Positions 1-9,831 of a stretch of 62,923 nucleotides of DNA are shown piece by piece. A model generated the notes under the pieces. It was not told the origin of the DNA. It saw only the letters and a list, made by a program, of their open reading frames with translations, and did not search any database. The position numbers were made by a program, and so were the translations under genes. The DNA comes from Candidatus Solibacter sp. (GTDB lineage Bacteria > Acidobacteriota > Terriglobia > Bryobacterales > Bryobacteraceae): positions 1 through 62,923 of the forward strand of contig PNKE01000036.1 of the NCBI GenBank assembly GCA_013822245.1, written 5' to 3'. Every line of letters starts with the position of its first letter. Within the stretch, counting starts at the first letter, position 1.

Positions 1-400
1 ACACATAGGAACCGATCTCGGCGGTTCCGGTTTCGATCAGCGGAGGATCGCTCGACACCGTCACCTGCTCACTCAACTGTCCCACGTCGAGCGCGAAGTC
101 GACGGTCAGCGTCTGAGCGACGGATAGCTGGACGTTTTCGCGAATGGCCGTCTTGAATCCGGCCGCCGTGACGGTGATGCGGTAGGAACCCGGCCGAAGG
201 TAGGGCAGGCGGTAAATACCGGCATCGGTCGTTTTGGTGGTGAACTCCGCATTCGTGGATGTTTCGACGGCTTTCACCGTAGCCGCGGGGATCGAGGCGC
301 CTGACGGATCGCCTACGGTTCCGTTCAACGTGCCTCGCTCACCCTGAGCAAACAAGGTGGCAAGAAGTGCGCAATGTACCAGAACAACTTTGGTTCGCAT
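1..400 (-). CDS. Carboxypeptidase-regulatory-domain protein, N-terminal part (TonB-receptor type), partial
   Basis: The open frame runs from an ATG at 400 off the left edge, so 133 codons of the N-terminus are visible. A short signal peptide (about residues 1-19, ending near LFAQG) is followed by one carboxypeptidase-regulatory-like beta-sandwich: GTLNGTVGDPSGASIPAAT, then a YRLPYLRPGSYRITV stretch and a hydrophobic VDFALDVG strand. In Acidobacteriota this arrangement is typical of very large Oar-like TonB-dependent outer-membrane proteins, where the domain precedes plug and barrel. The plug and barrel are outside the window, so the receptor assignment is inferred. An AGAAAGG-like ribosome site precedes the start. 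The next annotated gene is almost 0.9 kb upstream of this start. Confidence 0.8.
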   Translation of the reverse strand, partial: MRTKVVLVHCALLATLFAQGERGTLNGTVGDPSGASIPAATVKAVETSTNAEFTTKTTDAGIYRLPYLRPGSYRITVTAAGFKTAIRENVQLSVAQTLTVDFALDVGQLSEQVTVSSDPPLIETGTAEIGSYV

Positions 401-1283
401 TGAAAGGCCTTTCTGGACTCAGCCGGAGCGTGGCTATTTAAGATCTCACCTGACGCCTGGGCAACAGCCTATCCGTTAGCTGTGCCGGAGTCAAGGGCTT
501 TTCGCACCGGGGCTTTTCGCACATGTACGCATGTATCTCAATCACCACTATTGTCCAAATCAGCCTCACGAGGTTGTATTTCCACAGCCTAACTGTTTGA
601 TTCCATGCGCACAGTGGCAGCTACTCAGAACCAGGCTCCCGATCCGCGCCACATGCTGGCCAAACTGGAGCGGAGGCGCTGGTCGCGGATCGCCGTCACC
701 AACCGAGGCGGATCGGGCGGTTTTACGGGCACTCCAGCCCCTCTGGAGTTGGACCGCCACCCCCACGCGCTCGGATCATGCTGTCAAGACAGCCGGCGCC
801 AAAGCGAATTAGGACAAGAGTGCCTCCGTCCCCGCCGCCGCCCCCCCGCCGTCGGCCCGCATTTCGAAAACGCGCGCTCCAGCCCGTTCACAACAAAGGA
901 CTTCGTCATTCGCCCACGGGTGTTTTTCGAGCGGCGCATAGGCTCCCGCCCGCGCGCGTTTTCACCCCTCGTTGTGCGAACCCGCGGGGGCCGCATGAGG
1001 GATTCACCCGCCCATTTTCAAAATCACAACCTACTGACAATGCGCCACTTCCGCTGACATTGTGTACAGGCATTGTGTACCGGCATTGTGTACCGGCATT
1101 GTTTACCGGCATTGTTTGGAAGATGAGCATGACCGAAGGCTTCCACGCCAAGATGGAACTGATCAACAGACCAGCCCACGGCTCCCGGAACTTCAACAAT
1201 TACTGAATGCGGGTGAAGGTCATGTGCGCGTAAACCGTTCTGGAAGCCGGGGTGTACCCCGTTTTTGGCGTAGAGCCAAGGCA
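401..1283. other. Long intergenic region with short repeats, no convincing gene
   Basis: The gap separates the receptor-type gene from tRNA-Lys. Several overlapping open frames of 60-150 codons exist on both strands, but they have arginine/proline-rich composition, no ribosome sites and no recognisable domain, so I call none. A 15-base tandem repeat of the form GGGCTTTTCGCACCG lies near 495-522, and a 13-base tandem array lies at 1056-1117. The stretch around 600-760 could in principle be decayed coding sequence, but I cannot name a parent gene. Confidence 0.5.
1056..1117. repeat. 13-bp tandem repeat array (CATTGTGTACCGG-type)
   Basis: Five head-to-tail units with a 13-base period are directly readable. 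The core CATTGTGTAC occurs at 1058, 1071 and 1084, and CATTGTTTAC or its truncation at 1097 and 1110. Short repeated termini of this kind are found at the ends of some IS21-like insertion sequences, so a decayed element end is possible, but no transposase is visible nearby. Confidence 0.7.
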
Positions 1284-1359
<76 letters not shown>

Positions 1360-1432
1360 GTGCGAACGAGCGGCACATTCAAATATACCATGACGTGCCC
1401 CAGGGCCGCCTCGCGATGAGCAATAATCGGTC

Positions 1433-2638
1433 ATGTCTCGAAGTGGATTGGGTTTCGCCGCGGTGGCGGCTGTTCTCTGCCTTGCGGGAGCCGGGTGTTC
1501 CGGAGGCGGAGCGAATCCGGGCAAGGGCGCGGGCAAGAAGTTGGGCCCGGTGGGGGTGCGCGTGGCGGCGGTGGAGAAGCGCGACGTGCCGCTGGAGATC
1601 GAGGCGGTGGGCAATGTGGAGGCGTACGCTTCGGTGGCGGTGAAGTCGCGGGTGGCCGGGCAGTTGATGCGGGTCCATGTGCGGGAAGGGGCGGACGTCA
1701 GGCGCGGGGATCTGTTGTTCGAGATCGATCCGGCGCCGTTTGAGGAGCAGGTCCGTTCCGCCGAAGCGGCGTTGCTGCGCGACAGGGCGGCTGAGAGACA
1801 GGCTGCCGCTTCGATCGCAAGGGTGAGGGCCGAATCGGCCAATGCGCGGGCGCAGGCGCAGCGCTACATGGCGTTGTTCAAAGAGGGCGTGGGGGCGAAG
1901 GAGCAGGCCGACCAATACCGCACGGCGGCCGAGGCGCAGGAAGCGCAGGTGAAGGTTCAAATGGCGGCGCGGGAGAGCGCGCAGGCGGCGATCGCGGTGG
2001 ACGAAGCGCGGTTGGAGGAGACGCAACGGGAGTTGTCCTACACGAAGATCACGGCGCCGATGGCGGGGCGGGCGGGCTTCGTTGGCATCAAGGCCGGCAA
2101 CCTCGTGAGGGAGAACGACACGGCGGCGCTGGTGACGATTCTGCAGGTGACGCCGGTGTTCGTCACATTCGCGGTGCCGGAGAAGCACCTGTCGGCGATA
2201 CGGGGGGCGGGTCAGGGGTTGCGGGTGGCGACAAGCAATGACGACGTAGGGACGTTGGAGGTGATCGACAACGCGGTGGACGCATCGACGGGAACGATCA
2301 AATTGAAAGCGAGGTTTGAAAACGCGGCGCGGAATCTGTGGCCCGGCCAGTTCACCAACGTCAAGCTGCGGCTGCGGACCGAGGCGGGCGCGCTGGTGTT
2401 CCCGGAGGCGGCTTTGCAGACGGGTCCGCAGGGCAACTATGTGTGGGTCGAGAAGGGCGGGGTGGCCGAAATGCGGATGCTGGCGGTGGAGAGAATGTCG
2501 AACGGCTGGTGTGTGGCGGCGAAGGGCGTGAATGAAGGCGACCGGGTGGTCACGGCCGGGCAGTTGAGAGTCACCCCTGGGGCGAAGCTGGACGTACTGC
2601 CTGAAGCCGCGAGGCCGGAGGCAACGGGCGGGCGATGA
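1433..2638 (+). CDS. RND efflux membrane-fusion (adaptor) lipoprotein
   Basis: A 401-residue periplasmic adaptor of the HlyD/AcrA/MdtA family that links an RND pump to an outer-membrane channel. The N-terminus carries a lipoprotein signal with lipobox LAGAGC and the lipidated cysteine at residue 22. A barrel-sandwich hybrid half motif follows (VEAYASVAVKSRVAGQLM), then an alanine/glutamate-rich coiled-coil hairpin (about 105-190), the second lipoyl half (ITAPMAGRAGFVGIKAGNLV) and a beta-barrel domain. The stop overlaps the start of the pump gene by four bases (ATGA), so the two are co-translated. No TolC-like gene is adjacent. The substrate cannot be told from sequence. Confidence 0.93.
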   Translation: MSRSGLGFAAVAAVLCLAGAGCSGGGANPGKGAGKKLGPVGVRVAAVEKRDVPLEIEAVGNVEAYASVAVKSRVAGQLMRVHVREGADVRRGDLLFEIDPAPFEEQVRSAEAALLRDRAAERQAAASIARVRAESANARAQAQRYMALFKEGVGAKEQADQYRTAAEAQEAQVKVQMAARESAQAAIAVDEARLEETQRELSYTKITAPMAGRAGFVGIKAGNLVRENDTAALVTILQVTPVFVTFAVPEKHLSAIRGAGQGLRVATSNDDVGTLEVIDNAVDASTGTIKLKARFENAARNLWPGQFTNVKLRLRTEAGALVFPEAALQTGPQGNYVWVEKGGVAEMRMLAVERMSNGWCVAAKGVNEGDRVVTAGQLRVTPGAKLDVLPEAARPEATGGR

Positions 2639-5600
2639 ACTTCACAACATTTTTCATCCATCGCCCGGTGGCGACGACGCTGCTGATGGCGGGCATCCTG
2701 GTGTTCGGCATCCTGGGCTACAAAACGCTGCCGGTGAGCGATCTGCCGCCCATCGAGTATCCGACGATTTCGGTGGGAGCGTCGGTGCCCGGCGCGAGTC
2801 CGGAGACGATGGCGGCGACGGTGGCGACGCCGCTGGAACGGCAGTTTTCAACCATTGCAGGCATCGACAACATGTCGTCGTCGAGTTCGCTGGGCCGCAC
2901 GTCGGTGACCTTGCAGTTTGACCTGGACCGCAACATCGACGCCGCGGCGCAGGACGTGATGGCGGCCATCTCCAGGGCGCAGCGGAGCCTGCCCGTGTCG
3001 ATGCCGTCGCCGCCTTCCTACAACAAAGTGAACCCGGCGGATCAGCCGGTGCTGTACATGGCGCTGACATCGGCATCGTTGAAGCCGTCGGAGGTGAGCG
3101 AGTACGCCGACACGACACTGGCGCAGAGGTTCTCGATGGTGAGCGGCGTGGCGCAGGTGGAGGTGTACGGGCTGCAGAAGTATGCCATCCGGGTGCAGAC
3201 CGATCCCGACCGTCTGGCGTCGGCGGGGCTGGGGATTGACGAGGTGCGGCAGGCGATCTCGAGCGGCAACGTGCTGATGCCGTCGGGCGCGCTGTATGGG
3301 GACAAGAAGTCCTACACCGTGCAGGCCAACACGCAGTTGACCGACGCGGCCGGCTTCCGTCCGTTGATCGTGGCTTACCGGCAGGGCGCGCCGATCCGGT
3401 TGGAGCAGGTGGCCAATGTCATCGACAGCGTCCAGAACGACAAGAGCGTGTTCTGGCGCAATGAGGACAACGCGGTGGTGCTGGCGGTGCGCAAGCAGCC
3501 GGGGACGAACACGGTCGAGGTGGTGGACGGGATTCAGGAGTTGATGCCGGTGTTGCAGAGCCAGTTGCCGGCAGGGCTGGATCTGGAAATTCACTTCGAC
3601 CGGTCGAAGACGATCCGCGAATCGATCGCCGACGTGCAGTTCACGATGCTGGTCACCATCGCGCTGGTCATCATGGTGATCTTCGTCTTCATCCGGAATG
3701 CGTCGGCGACCATCATTCCCAGCCTGGCTGTGCCGTTGTCGCTGATCGGCACGTTCGGGGCGATGTACCTGCTGAACTACAACGTGGACAATCTGACGCT
3801 GATGGCGATGACGCTCTCGGTGGGCTTCGTTGTGGACGACGCCATCGTGATGCTCGAAAACATCGTGCGCCACCTGGAGATGGGCAAGCCGAAGCTGCAG
3901 GCGGCCATCGACGGAGCCAGGGAGGTGGGCTTCACGATTGTGTCGATGACCATGTCGCTGGTGGCGGTGTTCATCCCGGTGCTGTTTCTGGGCGGCATCG
4001 TGGGCAGGCTGCTGAAGGAGTTTTCCGTCACCATCGCGGTGGCCGTGCTCATATCCGGGCTGATCTCGCTGACGTTGACGCCGATGCTGTGCAGCCGGTG
4101 GTTGAAGCGCGAGGAGGACGTCCGGCATGGCCGGCTCTATCTGCTGTCGGAACGCGCTTTCAATGCGCTGCTGCATTTCTATGAGCGGACTCTGCGGTTT
4201 GTTTTGCGGCACAAGTTCGCCACGTTCACGATCAACCTGGGCCTGGTGGCGTTGACGGGCTACCTGTTTGTGCTCATCCCGAAGGACTTCCTGCCGCCCG
4301 AGGATATCGGCAGCATCATGGGTTCGACCGAAGCGGCCGAGGACACTTCGTTCACCGAGATGGCGGAACTGCAGCGCAGCGTGAGAGACACGGTGCGGAA
4401 GAATCCGTATGTGCACAGCGTCATGTCGGGCGTGGGCGGATTCGGCGGGCAGAATGCAGGGTTCATGTTCCTGCGTCTGAAGGAGCCCGAGGACCGTCCG
4501 CCAGCCGACGTCATCCTGAACCAGTTGCGCGGTCAACTGGCCGCGATACCAGGCATCAACACGTTTCTCCGAATCCCGCCGCTGATCACGATCGGCACGC
4601 AGGGGCGGGCGGCCTATCTGGTGTCGATGCTCGACGCCGACACCGGCCTGCTGTACGAATGGGCGCCGAAGGTGGAGTCTGAGATGCGGGCGCTGCCGGC
4701 GCTGGTGGACGTTGTGAGCGATCTGCGGCTGGCCAATCCGCGGCTGAACGTGGACGTCGACCGCGACCGGGCGATGGCGCTGGGCGTGACGCCGGACGCG
4801 GTGGCGCAGGCGCTGTTCAGTGCGTTCGGCAACCGGCAGATATCGACCATCAACACGTCGACGAACGAATATTACGTCATTCTGGAAGTCGCGCCGGAGT
4901 TGCAGAAGGACCCGTCGGCGCTTGACCGGCTTTATGTCCGCGCCAACACCGGCAAGCTGGTGCCGCTGTCGGCGGTGACGGTGGCGCGCACCGGCGTGGC
5001 GCCGTTGAACGTGAACCACAACGGGCAGATGCCTTCGGTGAACATCTCGTTCAACCTGAAGCAGGGCGCCGCGCTCGGCGACGCAGTGGACCAGATCAAC
5101 GGGACGGTGGCGCGGATGGGCCTGCCCGGCAGCACGAAGCTGATGTTCCAGGGCACGGCGCAGGCTTTCCAGGAATCGACGCAAAACCTGGCCGTGCTGT
5201 TGATTGTGGCGGTGGCGGTGATCTACCTGCTGCTGGGGATGCTGTATGAGAGTTTCATCCATCCGGTGACGATTCTGTCGGGGCTGCCGTCGGCGGGACT
5301 GGGCGCGGTGGCGACGCTGATGCTGTTCAAGATGGAGTTCAGCCTGTATGGGTTCGTGGGCCTGCTGCTGCTGATCGGCATCGTCAAGAAGAACGCCATC
5401 ATGATGATCGACTTCGCGTTGAACGCACAGAGGATCGAGGGGCGCAATGCGGAGGCGGCGATTGTCGAGGGATGTTTGAAACGGTTCCGGCCGATTCTGA
5501 TGACGACGATGGCGGCCATGCTGGGCGCGCTGCCGATCGCCATCGGATTCGGCGCGAGCGGCGAGGCCAGACGGCCGTTGGGATTGTCGATCATGGGCGG

Positions 5601-5700
5601 GTTGATTGTGTCGCAGGCGGTGACGCTGTACCTGACGCCGGTGCTGTTTTTGTACTTTGAGCGGTTCCAGCAGTTGCTGGCGAGACGGAGGACGAGTTAG
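2635..5700 (+). CDS. RND multidrug efflux transporter, AcrB/MdtB-type (HAE1)
   Basis: A 1021-residue inner-membrane proton/drug antiporter of normal length for the hydrophobic/amphiphilic efflux RND class. It begins with the family-typical MNFTTFFIHRPVATTLLMAG. The two periplasmic loops and 12 predicted membrane helices are in the usual order. The proton-relay aspartate pair is in SVGFVVDDAIVMLENI, and the essential lysine of TM10 is in LLIGIVKKNAIMMIDF. It overlaps the adaptor gene and makes a bicistron. The start resembles MdtB/MdtC-type pumps, but I do not claim a specific substrate. The closing arginine-rich tail is ordinary for the family. Confidence 0.96.
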   Translation: MNFTTFFIHRPVATTLLMAGILVFGILGYKTLPVSDLPPIEYPTISVGASVPGASPETMAATVATPLERQFSTIAGIDNMSSSSSLGRTSVTLQFDLDRNIDAAAQDVMAAISRAQRSLPVSMPSPPSYNKVNPADQPVLYMALTSASLKPSEVSEYADTTLAQRFSMVSGVAQVEVYGLQKYAIRVQTDPDRLASAGLGIDEVRQAISSGNVLMPSGALYGDKKSYTVQANTQLTDAAGFRPLIVAYRQGAPIRLEQVANVIDSVQNDKSVFWRNEDNAVVLAVRKQPGTNTVEVVDGIQELMPVLQSQLPAGLDLEIHFDRSKTIRESIADVQFTMLVTIALVIMVIFVFIRNASATIIPSLAVPLSLIGTFGAMYLLNYNVDNLTLMAMTLSVGFVVDDAIVMLENIVRHLEMGKPKLQAAIDGAREVGFTIVSMTMSLVAVFIPVLFLGGIVGRLLKEFSVTIAVAVLISGLISLTLTPMLCSRWLKREEDVRHGRLYLLSERAFNALLHFYERTLRFVLRHKFATFTINLGLVALTGYLFVLIPKDFLPPEDIGSIMGSTEAAEDTSFTEMAELQRSVRDTVRKNPYVHSVMSGVGGFGGQNAGFMFLRLKEPEDRPPADVILNQLRGQLAAIPGINTFLRIPPLITIGTQGRAAYLVSMLDADTGLLYEWAPKVESEMRALPALVDVVSDLRLANPRLNVDVDRDRAMALGVTPDAVAQALFSAFGNRQISTINTSTNEYYVILEVAPELQKDPSALDRLYVRANTGKLVPLSAVTVARTGVAPLNVNHNGQMPSVNISFNLKQGAALGDAVDQINGTVARMGLPGSTKLMFQGTAQAFQESTQNLAVLLIVAVAVIYLLLGMLYESFIHPVTILSGLPSAGLGAVATLMLFKMEFSLYGFVGLLLLIGIVKKNAIMMIDFALNAQRIEGRNAEAAIVEGCLKRFRPILMTTMAAMLGALPIAIGFGASGEARRPLGLSIMGGLIVSQAVTLYLTPVLFLYFERFQQLLARRRTS

Positions 5701-5717
5701 GCGCCCGGCGGTGTTCA

Positions 5718-5723
5718 TATACT
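5718..5723 (+). promoter_or_regulatory. -10-like TATACT just before the M14 peptidase start
   Basis: TATACT lies seven bases ahead of the ATG at 5731, with no Shine-Dalgarno between them and no good -35. If used, the mRNA would be leaderless or nearly so. Confidence 0.45.
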
Positions 5724-5730
5724 TAGACAC

Positions 5731-8700
5731 ATGCCGTCCCTGAGGTTTGTCTGCCTATTCGCCGCCGCGGTTGCTGTTTGCGCGCAAACGCCGGCCGCCA
5801 GGTCCACCACGAAAAAAGCGCCGGCCGCGGTTGCGGCGAAGCAGCCTGCCCAGCAGCTCAATGATGAAGGCTACACGAAGCAGATTCTGGCGGCCACCAC
5901 CGACAAGCAGTTCCTGACCGAGCTTGTGGATCACCTGCCGGCATCGGCGACCGTGCCGACGCCGGAAAAGGTTCTGGGCTACATCGCCGGCGCGCCGGAG
6001 AAGCTGACGTATGCGGCGACGATCCATGCGTACATGCGGGCCGTGGCCGAGGCCAGCCCGCGGGTGAAGGTATTTTCGATCGGCAAGTCGGAAGAGGGGC
6101 GCGAGATGATCGTGGCGGTCGTCTCGGACGAGGCCAATCTGGCGCGGTTGGACCGGTTGAAGGCGATTACCGCGGCGCTGGCCGATCCGCGCAAGACGAC
6201 CGACGCCGAGGCCGGGAAACTGATTGCCGAGGGCGTGCCGGTGTACTGGGCGACGGGGGCGATTCATTCGTCCGAGACAGGCGCGCCGGAGATGCTGATG
6301 GAACTGGTCTACCGGCTGGCGGTGGACGAGTCGCCGTTCATGCAGACGATCCGGAAGAACGCGCTGGTGATGGTGACGCCGGTGCTGGAGGTGGACGGGC
6401 GGGAGCGGATGGTGGATCTATACCGCTGGCGGAAGGCGAATCCGAACCGCCAGGCGCCAAGCCTGCTCTATTGGGGGCGCTATGTGGCGCACGACAACAA
6501 CCGCGACGGCATGGCGTTGTCGCTGGCGCTGAGCAGGAACGTGACGAAGACGTTTCTGGAGTATCATCCGCAGGTGCTGCACGACCTGCATGAGTCCGTG
6601 CCGTTCCTTTACACGTCGACCGGCATGGGGCCTTACAACGCCTGGCTCGATCCAATCGTCATTAATGAGTGGCAGAAACTTGCGTGGCACGAAGTGGACG
6701 AGATGGCCAAGCGCGGCGTGCCGGGCGTGTGGACGTTTGGATTTTATGACGGCTGGGGGGCGAACTATTTAATGGAAGCCGCACACGGACACAATGCGGT
6801 CGGGCGTTTCTATGAGACGTTCGGCAATGGCGGGGCCGATACGCGCGAGCGGACGGTTTCGCCGGCGCTGAGTTCGCGGGCGTGGTACCGCCAGAATCCG
6901 CCGCTGCCGCGCGTGTTGTGGTCGCACCGCAACAACGTGAACATGCAGCAGAGCGCGCTGCTGCTGGCGTTGAACTACACGGCGGCGAACAAGGAGACGT
7001 TCCTGAAGACGTTCTGGGCCAAGAGCAAACGCTCGGTGGCGAAGGCCACCACGGAGGGACCGGCGGCGTATGTGATTTCAGCGGCGGAAAGGCCGGTGGA
7101 GGCGGCGTCGCTGGTGGCGCAGTTGCAGAGGCACGGGGTGGAGGTGCACCGCTTGGCGGCCGAATCCGAAATCAGCAAGGTGAAGCACGCGGCTGGGTCC
7201 TACGTAGTGCGCATGGACCAGCCGTATTCGCGGCTGGCGGACATGCTGCTGGACCGGCAGTATTACAACCCCAGCGACACGCCGCCCTATGACGATACCG
7301 GCTGGACGCTGACCGAGTTGCGGAACCTGAAGAGCGTCCGCGTGACCGACGCGTCGATCCTGAAGGCTCCGATGACGATGCTCGGCGGGCCGCCGAAGCC
7401 GGCGGGCGCGGTGTCGGGCCAGGGCGGCATTTATGCGATCAACCACACGGCCGAGCGGGTGCTGGCGACGCTGCGCTACAAACTGGCCGGGGTCAGGATG
7501 GAAGCCGCCGAGGAGGCGTTCGAGTCCGCTGGCGGGAAGTTCAACCGCGGCACGTTCCTGATCCGGGCGAAGGACAATGCCGGCGATCTGAAACAGCAGT
7601 TGGAATCGGCCGCGGCGGAGTTGGGCGTGGCCGTGCAGGCGCTGGAGAAAGACCCCGGCGTGGCGACGCATCCGCTGGCCGCGCCCCGGATCGCCCTGGT
7701 GCACACGTGGCAATCGACGCAGACCGAGGGCTGGTTCCGGCTGGCGCTCGAGGGCAACCAGATCCCGTTTGACTACATCTCGGACCACACGCTCAGGGAC
7801 ACGGCGGATCTGCGGTCGAAGTGGGACGTCATCATTTTGGGCCCGGCGCCCGGCACGCCGCAGCGGCTGGTGAACGGGCTGCCTGTGCGCGGCGCGGCGC
7901 TGCCGTGGGATGCCTCGATCGGCCCGAACGTGGCCATGTCGCCGGACACGACGCCGGACATGCGCGGCGGCATGGGACTGGCCGGGCTGATGAACGTGAA
8001 CCGGTTTGTCGAGCAGGGCGGCCTGTTTGTGACCGTGGCGGCGAACAACGCGCTGCCTGTCGAATTCGGCATGGTGGACGGGGTGACGCTGACGCAGCCG
8101 CGCGAGATGAGGATCCGCGGCAGCGTGCTGGATACGACTGTATCGGACGCCGCCAGTCCGGTAGCTTATGGCTATGGCGACCGGATTCCGGTGTATTACA
8201 ACCAGACTGCGATCCTCGATGTCAGCCGCCTTGGAGGCCTGATGGGCGGGGGAGGCGGAGCGTTCGGCCAGGCGCCGGCCGGCCGTCCGAGCGGCCGCGG
8301 AACGGCAACCGACCCGGACGTGATCCAGGGCCGGCCCTACACGCCGCCTCCGCCGCCGGAGCCGCCGGGACAGTTGAGCCCGGACGTGATGGAGATGATG
8401 CGCCACATGCTGCCCACGCCCGAGGAGCAGCCGCGGACAATCGTGCGTTTCGCCGGCGAACAGACGCTTCTGATTTCGGGCATGATGGCCGGCGGCCGTG
8501 AGCTTGCAGGCAAGCCGGCGGTTGTCACCGTTCCGAAGGGCAAGGGCAACTTCCTGATGTTCGCCATCAACCCGATGTGGCGCGAACAGACCCAGGGCAG
8601 CCACATGCTGCTGCTGAACGCCGCCATGAACTACCAGCATCTCAACACCGGGCGCGCCCGGCCCCAGCCCGCGGGCGCGGCCGAACGTAGCGCCGATGAT

Positions 8701-8733
8701 TTCGACCACCTGCTGATGAACGATCAACAATGA
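5731..8733 (+). CDS. Secreted M14-family zinc carboxypeptidase, 1000 residues
   Basis: A large exported metallopeptidase. A Sec signal peptide (about 1-18, cleavage near AVCAQ) is followed by a low-complexity Ala/Lys linker. The peptidase M14 domain (about 80-420) has the zinc-binding HSSE (His179, Glu182) in ATGAIHSSETGAPEM, and later His284/His287 in VLHDLHESV as candidate third ligand. The C-terminal half (about 640-960) resembles the extra domain found on long bacterial M14 proteins and includes a Gly/Pro-rich insert (about 825-880). The gene overlaps the downstream transglycosylase by four bases. A TATACT hexamer sits seven bases before the ATG. The physiological substrate is unknown; peptide scavenging is the usual guess. 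Confidence 0.9.
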   Translation: MPSLRFVCLFAAAVAVCAQTPAARSTTKKAPAAVAAKQPAQQLNDEGYTKQILAATTDKQFLTELVDHLPASATVPTPEKVLGYIAGAPEKLTYAATIHAYMRAVAEASPRVKVFSIGKSEEGREMIVAVVSDEANLARLDRLKAITAALADPRKTTDAEAGKLIAEGVPVYWATGAIHSSETGAPEMLMELVYRLAVDESPFMQTIRKNALVMVTPVLEVDGRERMVDLYRWRKANPNRQAPSLLYWGRYVAHDNNRDGMALSLALSRNVTKTFLEYHPQVLHDLHESVPFLYTSTGMGPYNAWLDPIVINEWQKLAWHEVDEMAKRGVPGVWTFGFYDGWGANYLMEAAHGHNAVGRFYETFGNGGADTRERTVSPALSSRAWYRQNPPLPRVLWSHRNNVNMQQSALLLALNYTAANKETFLKTFWAKSKRSVAKATTEGPAAYVISAAERPVEAASLVAQLQRHGVEVHRLAAESEISKVKHAAGSYVVRMDQPYSRLADMLLDRQYYNPSDTPPYDDTGWTLTELRNLKSVRVTDASILKAPMTMLGGPPKPAGAVSGQGGIYAINHTAERVLATLRYKLAGVRMEAAEEAFESAGGKFNRGTFLIRAKDNAGDLKQQLESAAAELGVAVQALEKDPGVATHPLAAPRIALVHTWQSTQTEGWFRLALEGNQIPFDYISDHTLRDTADLRSKWDVIILGPAPGTPQRLVNGLPVRGAALPWDASIGPNVAMSPDTTPDMRGGMGLAGLMNVNRFVEQGGLFVTVAANNALPVEFGMVDGVTLTQPREMRIRGSVLDTTVSDAASPVAYGYGDRIPVYYNQTAILDVSRLGGLMGGGGGAFGQAPAGRPSGRGTATDPDVIQGRPYTPPPPPEPPGQLSPDVMEMMRHMLPTPEEQPRTIVRFAGEQTLLISGMMAGGRELAGKPAVVTVPKGKGNFLMFAINPMWREQTQGSHMLLLNAAMNYQHLNTGRARPQPAGAAERSADDFDHLLMNDQQ

Positions 8734-9428
8734 GGGTTTCGACCACAGACCTGTTCGCTCCGGCGGCCCGCGCGGCGGCGGCCGGGCTTTGCTTTTGCCT
8801 GTGCGCGGGTGCGGCTGAGATTGCCGTGCTGCACACGGGTTTTCACATGAGGGCCGACAAAGTGGAGTGCGGCGGGCAGGTGTGCGTGCTGCATTCGGGC
8901 GCGGGCAGGATCGAGTTGCCGGCATCGGCCGTGGCGCGCATCGAAAGCGAACCGGATGAACCGAAGCCCAGCGTGGCGCAGGCTGAGCCGCTGAAGAAGA
9001 TCGAACAGCCGAAGGCGGCAAGGACGGCGCGCGAACTGGTGGACGAAATGGCGCGCAGGAACGGTCTGCCGCCCGAAATCGTCCACAGCGTGGCCCAGGT
9101 GGAATCGGCCTATCAGACCAGGGCGGTTTCGCCGAAAGGCGCGATCGGCGTGATGCAACTGATGCCCGGCACCGCGAAACGGTTGGGAGCCGATCCCCAT
9201 GATCCGGAGCAGAACATCGCCGCCGGGGCGCAACTGCTGCGTGAGTTGCTGCTGAAGTACGAGAACGACCCGAACCCGGTGAGGCGCGCGCTGGCGGCCT
9301 ATAACGCCGGGCCGGGGGCGGTCGGCAAATACGGCGGCGTGCCGCCCTATCGCGAGACGCGGCAGTATGTCGAAAAGGTGCTGGAGCGCTACTGGAAGCT
9401 GGTGAAGGCCAGGCCGCCCGCCGATTAG
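8730..9428 (+). CDS. Soluble lytic transglycosylase-like protein (SLT domain)
   Basis: A 232-residue exported murein hydrolase that would cleave the MurNAc-GlcNAc bond with 1,6-anhydro product formation. After a signal peptide (about 1-29) and a small variable N-terminal region with two cysteines, the SLT/lysozyme-like fold begins near residue 95. It carries the catalytic-glutamate motif VAQVESAYQ, then GAIGVMQLMPGTAKRLG and AAYNAGPGAVGKYGG. It starts inside the stop of the peptidase gene (ATGA), so the two are probably co-expressed. Its 3' end overlaps the convergent queF by four bases. Confidence 0.92.
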   Translation: MRVSTTDLFAPAARAAAAGLCFCLCAGAAEIAVLHTGFHMRADKVECGGQVCVLHSGAGRIELPASAVARIESEPDEPKPSVAQAEPLKKIEQPKAARTARELVDEMARRNGLPPEIVHSVAQVESAYQTRAVSPKGAIGVMQLMPGTAKRLGADPHDPEQNIAAGAQLLRELLLKYENDPNPVRRALAAYNAGPGAVGKYGGVPPYRETRQYVEKVLERYWKLVKARPPAD

Positions 9429-9829
9429 CGCTTCTTCGAGTAGCTGGCCGAGATCGACGAATAGACGCCGCCGCGCGGGGTGAATTCGCCGGTGACGGTC
9501 ATGCGCCGCGGTTTGCAGGCCTTGACACAATCGCGCAGGACGCGGTTGACGATGTTCTCCTGGAAGATGCCCAGATTGCGGTAGCCGAGCAGGTACATCT
9601 TCAGCGCCTTCAACTCCAGGCAATCGCGGTCGGGCGTGTACACGATGGTGATGGCGCCGTGGTCGGGCAGCCCGGTGCGGGGGCAGACCGAGGTGAACTC
9701 CGGGGTTTCGATTTCGATGTCGTAGTCGTCGCGGAACTGATTCGGCCAGGTTTCGATGGCCGGCAGCTCGGCGTTAAGCCCGGCTGAGGCGTGTTCATCG
9801 GTGTAGATCTTCTGCTGTTTCCTTGCCAT
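9425..9829 (-). CDS. queF: NADPH-dependent preQ0 reductase (7-cyano-7-deazaguanine reductase)
   Basis: A 134-residue unimodular QueF that reduces preQ0 to preQ1 in queuosine synthesis. The thioimide-forming cysteine (Cys49) and the proton-donating aspartate (Asp56) are in FTSVCPRTGLPDHG. The QueF signature E-L-K-A-L-K-x-Y (about 72-79) and YRNLGIFQENIVNRVLRD follow. Length and motif order match the short Bacillus-type enzyme. The gene begins two bases after the LOR/SDH-family gene ends, so the two are one transcription unit. No queC, queD or queE is nearby. Confidence 0.95.
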   Translation of the reverse strand: MARKQQKIYTDEHASAGLNAELPAIETWPNQFRDDYDIEIETPEFTSVCPRTGLPDHGAITIVYTPDRDCLELKALKMYLLGYRNLGIFQENIVNRVLRDCVKACKPRRMTVTGEFTPRGGVYSSISASYSKKR

Positions 9830-9831
9830 GG

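Noticed and set aside
2848-5730. 960-codon open frame antisense to the RND pump
   Set aside because: A His/Arg/Gln-rich shadow of a GC-rich gene; the opposite strand has a clear, complete AcrB-type protein.
7078-9021. 647-codon open frame antisense to the M14 and transglycosylase genes
   Set aside because: Low-complexity Arg/His composition, no domain, and full overlap with two well-supported genes.
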